Assembly (NCBI GenBank): GCA_030847615.1
Contig: JAUMIR010000002.1
Span: 194,415,809-194,479,808 of the forward strand
Direction of reading: 5' to 3'
DNA length: 64,000 nt
Source: Gambelia wislizenii
Taxonomy: Eukaryota; Chordata; Lepidosauria; Squamata; Crotaphytidae
Part shown: piece after piece, positions 59,780 to 64,000 of the stretch
How the letters are laid out: each line of letters starts with the position of its first letter
Numbering within the stretch: position 1 is the stretch's first letter
Position numbers and translations under genes: made by a program
Notes under the pieces: model-generated
What the model was told of the DNA's origin: nothing
Seen by the model: only the letters and a program-made list of their open reading frames with translations
The model's database searches: none

Positions 59780-60609
59780 CAGTTGCCCCTCCACATTCGC
59801 GGCTTTAACACTCGCGGTTTTGATTATTCGCAGTTTAGCCCCGAGCCCCTTCGGGAAGGCCGGTGAGAGGCGGGGCAACCTCCTGCCTGTGCCTTCCCCG
59901 GCGTTCCTGAGGCGGCTCCAGGGCTTCAAAGCCCCAGAGTCCCCTCAGGAAAGGCTGGGGAGAGGCCAGGCAGCTTCCCTCACTCCCGCCCGCTGCCTTC
60001 CCCAGCCTTCCTGAGGAGGCGCCAAGGCTTCTAAGCCCCAGAGTCCCCTCAGGAAGGCTGCAGAGAGGCAGGGCAGCTTCCCGCCCGCCCGCTGCCCTCC
60101 CCGCCCTTCCTAAGGGAGCTCTGGGGCTTCAAAGCCCCGGAGTCCACTCAGGAAGGCCGCGGGGAGGTAGCGCAGCCTCCCGCCCGCTGCCTTCCCCGGC
60201 CTTCCTAAGTGGGCTCCGGGGCTTCTAAGCACCAGAGTCCACTCAGGAAGGCCGGGAAGAGGCAGGGCAGCCTCCCGCCCACCCGCCCGCTGCCTTCCCC
60301 GGCCTTCCTAAGGGGGCTCCGGGGCTTCAAAGACCCAGAGTCCGCTCAGGAAGGCCGCGGAGAGGCAGGGCAGCTTCCCTCCCTCCCGCCCACTGCCTTC
60401 CCTGGCCTTCCTAAGCGGGCTCCGGGGCTTCTAAGGCCCAGAGTCCCCTCAGGAAGGCCGCAGAGAGGCCAGCCAGGCTGGCCAGACACCCTCCCGTCAC
60501 CTCCCTTCTGCTGGGGGGGGGTCGCAGGAGCAGCATTTTTTATTCACGGTTTTTCCACATTCACGGGGGTCTCAAGACCCTAACTCCCGTGAATGTGGAG
60601 AGACGACTG
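59780..60609. mobile_element. Pogo-like MITE carrying a minisatellite
   Basis: Starts CAGTTGCCCCTCCACATTCG after TA (59778-59779). The right end GAATGTGGAGAGACGACTG is followed by CA. Subterminal GATTATTCGCAGTTT and TTTTTATTCACGGTTTTTCC match each other inversely. The interior is the tandem array at 59870-60480. Confidence 0.75.
59870..60480 (+). repeat. GC-rich minisatellite, about 6 units of 95-105 bp
   Basis: Each unit has GGGGCTTC(A/T)AAGCCCCAGAGTCC, CTCAGGAAGGC, AGAGGCAGGGCAGC, CCCGCCCGCTGCCTTCCCC and GGCCTTCCTAA. GGCTTC recurs near 59922, 60027, 60124, 60220, 60322 and 60425. GC and CpG content is far above the surroundings. Confidence 0.8.
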
Positions 60610-61273
60610 CATAATGACTCCCTGACTGTAATGGCTCTGCCCTCTCCAAATCTGGTTTTAAAAGAATAAGCCCTAAGTCACTTTCAGAATTCTCCCATCC
60701 ACAGCTGGCACCTGAGTAGCTGAATGACCAGGGGATAACTTGGATTACTTGGTCAGTTTCCTCCAACTGGCTAAGAGTTGTACAGTATTGCAATTCTTTT
60801 TCCATTGTTCTGAATTTTTTTTAAAAAACCCTCATTTTGCATTTTTACCTTTATATCAGTTTTATGCCAACCAGGTTGTCTTTTGTCCTCAGTTGTGGGT
60901 CCATGGCTGCTTGCAGGAAGCAAACTCAATCACACAGACACTCATTCTTTGCCTCCTCCTTTTGCCAGGCCATGAGGCGTTTCATTAGCATATTGAAAGC
61001 AGATCAAAAGCTGGGAGGTAGAGCAAGGTATTTGGCATGTAAACATTCTTCCCCTCCATAAGAGGACCCTTTGAGGCTCCACTGGTGTGAAAGCATTCAA
61101 ACACACACACCCATTCCTTGCCTGGCCTTCCCTGTAGTGGAGGGGAGAGATAAGCCCCTGACCACTTCTCTGTGGTTTATTAATTTATTACTGTTTTCTT
61201 GTGGAACCCCTAGCTATCTCTGGGGGAACCCTAGGATTCTGCAGAACCCTGGTTGAGCAACACTGCCCTACAC

Positions 61274-61275
<2 letters not shown>

Positions 61276-61308
<33 letters not shown>
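61276..61308 (+). repeat. (CA)n microsatellite
   Basis: Uninterrupted CA run just outside the hAT target duplication, apparently grown from the ACACCTACACA flank. Confidence 0.9.
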
Positions 61309-61309
<1 letters not shown>

Positions 61310-61310
<1 letters not shown>

Positions 61311-62470
61311 AAATTAGGTTCCTGTCCTAGACCGCTATTAAGAAGGTCCTGCTTCACAGACAATCCCAAATGGATAGTTAGGAATTGCTCCAAGAGGCTT
61401 TACTCTTTTGACCCCACACCTCTGTCTGCCTCCCAGAGAAGTATTCAAAGTTATCTGTTCTGGACGCAGGTGATGTTTAGCTGTATGTCTATCCAGACAG
61501 TCAACTCAAATTGAACCAGTGAGGTGAATGAAAACTGAACTTCATTGTGGAACTGTATGAGCATAAAAATTATACATTTATTAACGATTCCAAGGAGCAA
61601 GCCCTTTAGGAATATTTTCTTGAGAAAATTCTACTGCAAAGCAAAATTAAGGGAAGACACAAAGCGGACCAGACTCAATTAGCATTAGTAAGTATTCTGA
61701 ATCACCCAGTCATTAAGGCCACTCAGACAAATTAAAGACAATAAAGACATTTGCTTAAAAATGCATATCAAAGCGTTTACTAAAGGTATGGCAATCTACA
61801 TATTCAAAGCAAGGCTAAGTCCTTAACTAACTAAAAGGATTTCAGGGTAGTAAACTCACCCAATCCTGCCAGTTTCAGGTTAGGATAGAATAAACAAATC
61901 AGGAGTTTCTAAGTATTACAGGAGTAACATGCATATTTCTTTATTCTTCAGAAAAAGGGTGAATGCGGGTAAGGGAGAGCTCATCTCTCTTCTTCGTGCA
62001 TGGGGGTCAGATGAGTGGAAGTAAGGGAAAGAGAGATGAAGCCTCGTGGTGCAGCTTTGCTTAAACAAAGAACTATAAAACATTTAAATCAGGAGGTCAT
62101 GTGATGAATGACTCAACAGGTCACTCCATATCATATAGCTACAAATGGCTAAGATGGTTTGAGGAGAAAGGGGGTAGGAACTTAAGTATGCAAGGAGTTT
62201 CCCTAAACTTACTAAGTGGGGGGTGCATGAAGAATGTTACATTTCCCACAGGAACTTTATAACAGGAACTAAAAAAGGTGATTTTTCAAAAAGAAAGATG
62301 AGTGGCAGGATGGGGGTGGGGAGAGATGTGTGGACAAAGTCTTTCAGGCAGCAGAAAACTGAGGAGAACAAAGCCTGAAGGAGGAGATCTAATAAGGGAC
62401 AAGCAATCAAACACAGATACAAAGAATCAAGCCTGATCAGTTAAGAAGACATCTACAGAGAACACACTTA
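61310..62470. other. Intronic, nothing recognised
   Basis: No repeat family, exon or palindrome was assigned. Confidence 0.4.
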
Positions 62471-62477
62471 AGAGTTA

Positions 62478-62717
62478 CAATAGGACCCCTGTATCTGCTG
62501 GGGATTGGTTCGCGGGGGGGGGGGGGAAATACCAAAAACTGTGGATAATAGCAAACACCATTGAAAATAATGGGACTGCCAGTTTAAAATACCACAGAGT
62601 TGCCTTGGAGGACCTAGAAAATGGCTAGAGGGGACACTTTTTCTAGGAAGACTCTATAGTAGCTGTGCTGTTTGTGTCCCATGGATAACTGAATCAGTGG
62701 ATACAGGGATCCTATTG
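62478..62717. mobile_element. Pogo-like MITE
   Basis: CAATAGGACCCCTGTATCTG after TA (62476-62477), ending GGATACAGGGATCCTATTG before TA (62718-62719). 240 bp with inverted GGATAA / ATGGATAAC subterminal motifs. Confidence 0.8.
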
Positions 62718-63237
62718 TATACTTAAGGCAACAGACTGTAACAGGAATGCCCCGTTGGGGCTGAACATCCAATACATTCTATCCACCCTGAAAAGAATTA
62801 TATATAGTACAACGACATCTAGAGGAGACCCATCTCTCCCAGAATCACTCTAGAGGCAAGCCTCCCATCCCACACCTGTGTGTTATGTAAGTGCCTGGTG
62901 TATTCTCAGCATTTGCAGACAACTTCCCATTCAGGGTAGAATTCAGACGCCCCACCCCTAAGTGGAAGCTTTTAGCATATGTGTGTGTTGTTATAATCAC
63001 CTGTCTTCCATTTCCCAATTCTGATGCTTGATATCTCTGAGTCCCACTTCCTCCAAAGTAAAGTCCAGCCTCTCAAATATTTTCTTCTTCCTCTTTCATT
63101 TTTAATAAGAAGAACAATATTCTCTAGGTTAAAAATGGCTTTGAGCGCAGACACCACATTAAAGAAACCAGTGTATTATTTTTCTATAATCAGCCACACA
63201 AGGGTAGGCTTACACCAGTGGAATAAGAAGTGATATA

Positions 63238-63568
63238 TCGTAGGACCCCTGTATCCGCGGGGGACAAGTTCCAGTGGCCCCCATGGATAACAAAATCCAT
63301 GGATAATAATGAATGCCCTGTCACCATTTCAGCCCAGGAGCTATCCTGCACAGCGATCCCAGGGCAAAGGGAAGAGCGAGGGAGATCTCTCCTCATCTCC
63401 CTTCACACCCGTGTCACCATTCCCATCCCAGGACTGATCCCAGGGGCAAAGGGAGAAGAGAGGCAGATCTCTCCTCCTCCTCCCCCAACCGTCCACCCCC
63501 TCTGCTGTCACCATCCACAGATAACTGAATCCACGGGTGGCGAATCAGTGGATTCAGGGGTGCTACTG
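63238..63568. mobile_element. Pogo-like MITE with internal tandem duplication
   Basis: GTAGGACCCCTGTATCCGCG at the left and GGATTCAGGGGTGCTACTG at the right; TA on both sides. Interior units repeat ATCCCAGG(G)GCAAAGGGA with GAGGNAGATCTCTCCTC and GTGTCACCATTCCCATCCC. Shares this interior with 46489-46815. Confidence 0.75.
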
Positions 63569-63664
63569 TATGCTTGATTACATGGAAATACTGGTGGTAT
63601 ACGCTGGATTACATGAAAAACACTGTAACCAGTGCATTGCTGTAGTTTTACTGTAACTTTAATA

Positions 63665-63880
63665 CAATTGTCCCTTCCTATTCGCTGGGGTTTGGTTCCA
63701 GGACCCTCCCCGCCCCCCCGTGGATACCAAAATCCATGAATATTCAAGTCCCATTATATGCAATGGCATAGCAAAATGGTGTCCCTTATATAAGATGGCA
63801 AAATCTTTTTGGATTATTATTTTTCAAAGAATATTTTCAAGCCGTGAATACTTAAATACGTGGATACAGAGGGACAACTG
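63665..63880 (+). mobile_element. Tigger/pogo-like MITE, uninterrupted
   Basis: CAATTGTCCCTTCCTATTCG after TA (63663-63664) to GGATACAGAGGGACAACTG before TA (63881-63882). The same subfamily as 23485-24627 and useful as the empty-site reference for the LINE insertion there. Confidence 0.85.
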
Positions 63881-64000
63881 TAGATGTTTTAAAACAAATG
63901 AAGTGGCCGCTTCATAGTCTTGTTAGCGAGGTAATCTAGTATGTTCAGTAGGACACAGAAAGCAGATGTGCTCACTCACTCCATTCCTCCCAAATAGGTA

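Larger units (their letters stand above)
58907..61265. mobile_element. hAT-like element with exact 8-bp TSD, two elements inside
   Basis: Left end CAGCCTTTCTCAACC and right end GGTTGAGCAACACTG. The flanking CCCTACAC is identical on both sides (58899-58906 and 61266-61273). Near both ends is GGAACCC(C)T-rich sequence (GGAGGAACCCTTGAA / GGGGGAACCCTAGGATTC). Without the nested CR1 and MITE it is about 1.2 kb. No transposase was recognised, so it is probably non-autonomous. Confidence 0.85.

Noticed and set aside
59870..60480. CpG island / UBALD2 promoter
   Set aside because: The CpG richness comes from a tandem array inside a MITE. No UBALD2 first exon is adjacent.
60209..60583. 124-codon open frame
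   Set aside because: It is the translated minisatellite unit (LPRPRVPSG-like repeats), with no start context or splice support.

Overview
The window is vertebrate genomic DNA, most likely from a squamate reptile (a lizard is the best guess). Coding exons are sparse, with GT/AG introns. The repeat content is the squamate mix: CR1 ends with an ATTCTATG tail, tRNA-derived SINEs ending in ACAACAACA, a BovB LINE fragment, an RTE-like LINE with a GA-rich tail, a mariner element, and many pogo/Tigger-like and hAT-like MITEs. No prokaryotic operon, CRISPR array, rRNA gene or endogenous retrovirus was seen.

Two host genes are supported. On the + strand, six exons between 4617 and 19608 join in phase and encode the conserved C-terminal part and stop codon of a protein recognised as QRICH2 (glutamine-rich protein 2, a sperm-flagellum protein). 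Its poly(A) signal is at 19673. Its earlier exons were not found and presumably lie left of the window. On the - strand, 56734 to 56414 is the last coding exon of UBALD2 (FAM100B), followed by a 3' UTR of about 1.6 kb ending near 54.8 kb. The earlier UBALD2 exons were not found and should lie right of 64000. The genes are convergent, as I recall them on human 17q25. Here about 35 kb of mostly transposon-derived DNA separates them.

Layout: 1-4616 is probable QRICH2 intron with a self-nested MITE and a SINE. 4617-19680 is the QRICH2 3' half; the intron at 7073-13082 holds a mariner element split by a 1.2-kb hairpin-rich foldback element. 19.7-54.8 kb is intergenic, with three RTE-like LINE copies bounded by target-site duplications (one of 4.1 kb), CR1, hAT elements, a BovB relic carrying a chimeric SINE insertion, Penelope-like remnants, and a repeat-poor stretch around 48-50.5 kb that may hold regulatory DNA. 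54.8-64 kb is the UBALD2 3' end and intron, with a 2.36-kb hAT element containing both a CR1 and a minisatellite-bearing MITE.

The most distinctive theme is layered insertion. Many elements have readable boundaries (TA, 5-bp, 8-bp or 10-11-bp duplications), so relative insertion order can be read directly. Several different TA-flanked MITEs carry expanded GC-rich tandem or hairpin arrays inside nearly intact ends. I found no convincing new protein-coding system. The items most worth checking are the hairpin arrays, the chimeric SINE, and the Penelope-like inverted repeat.
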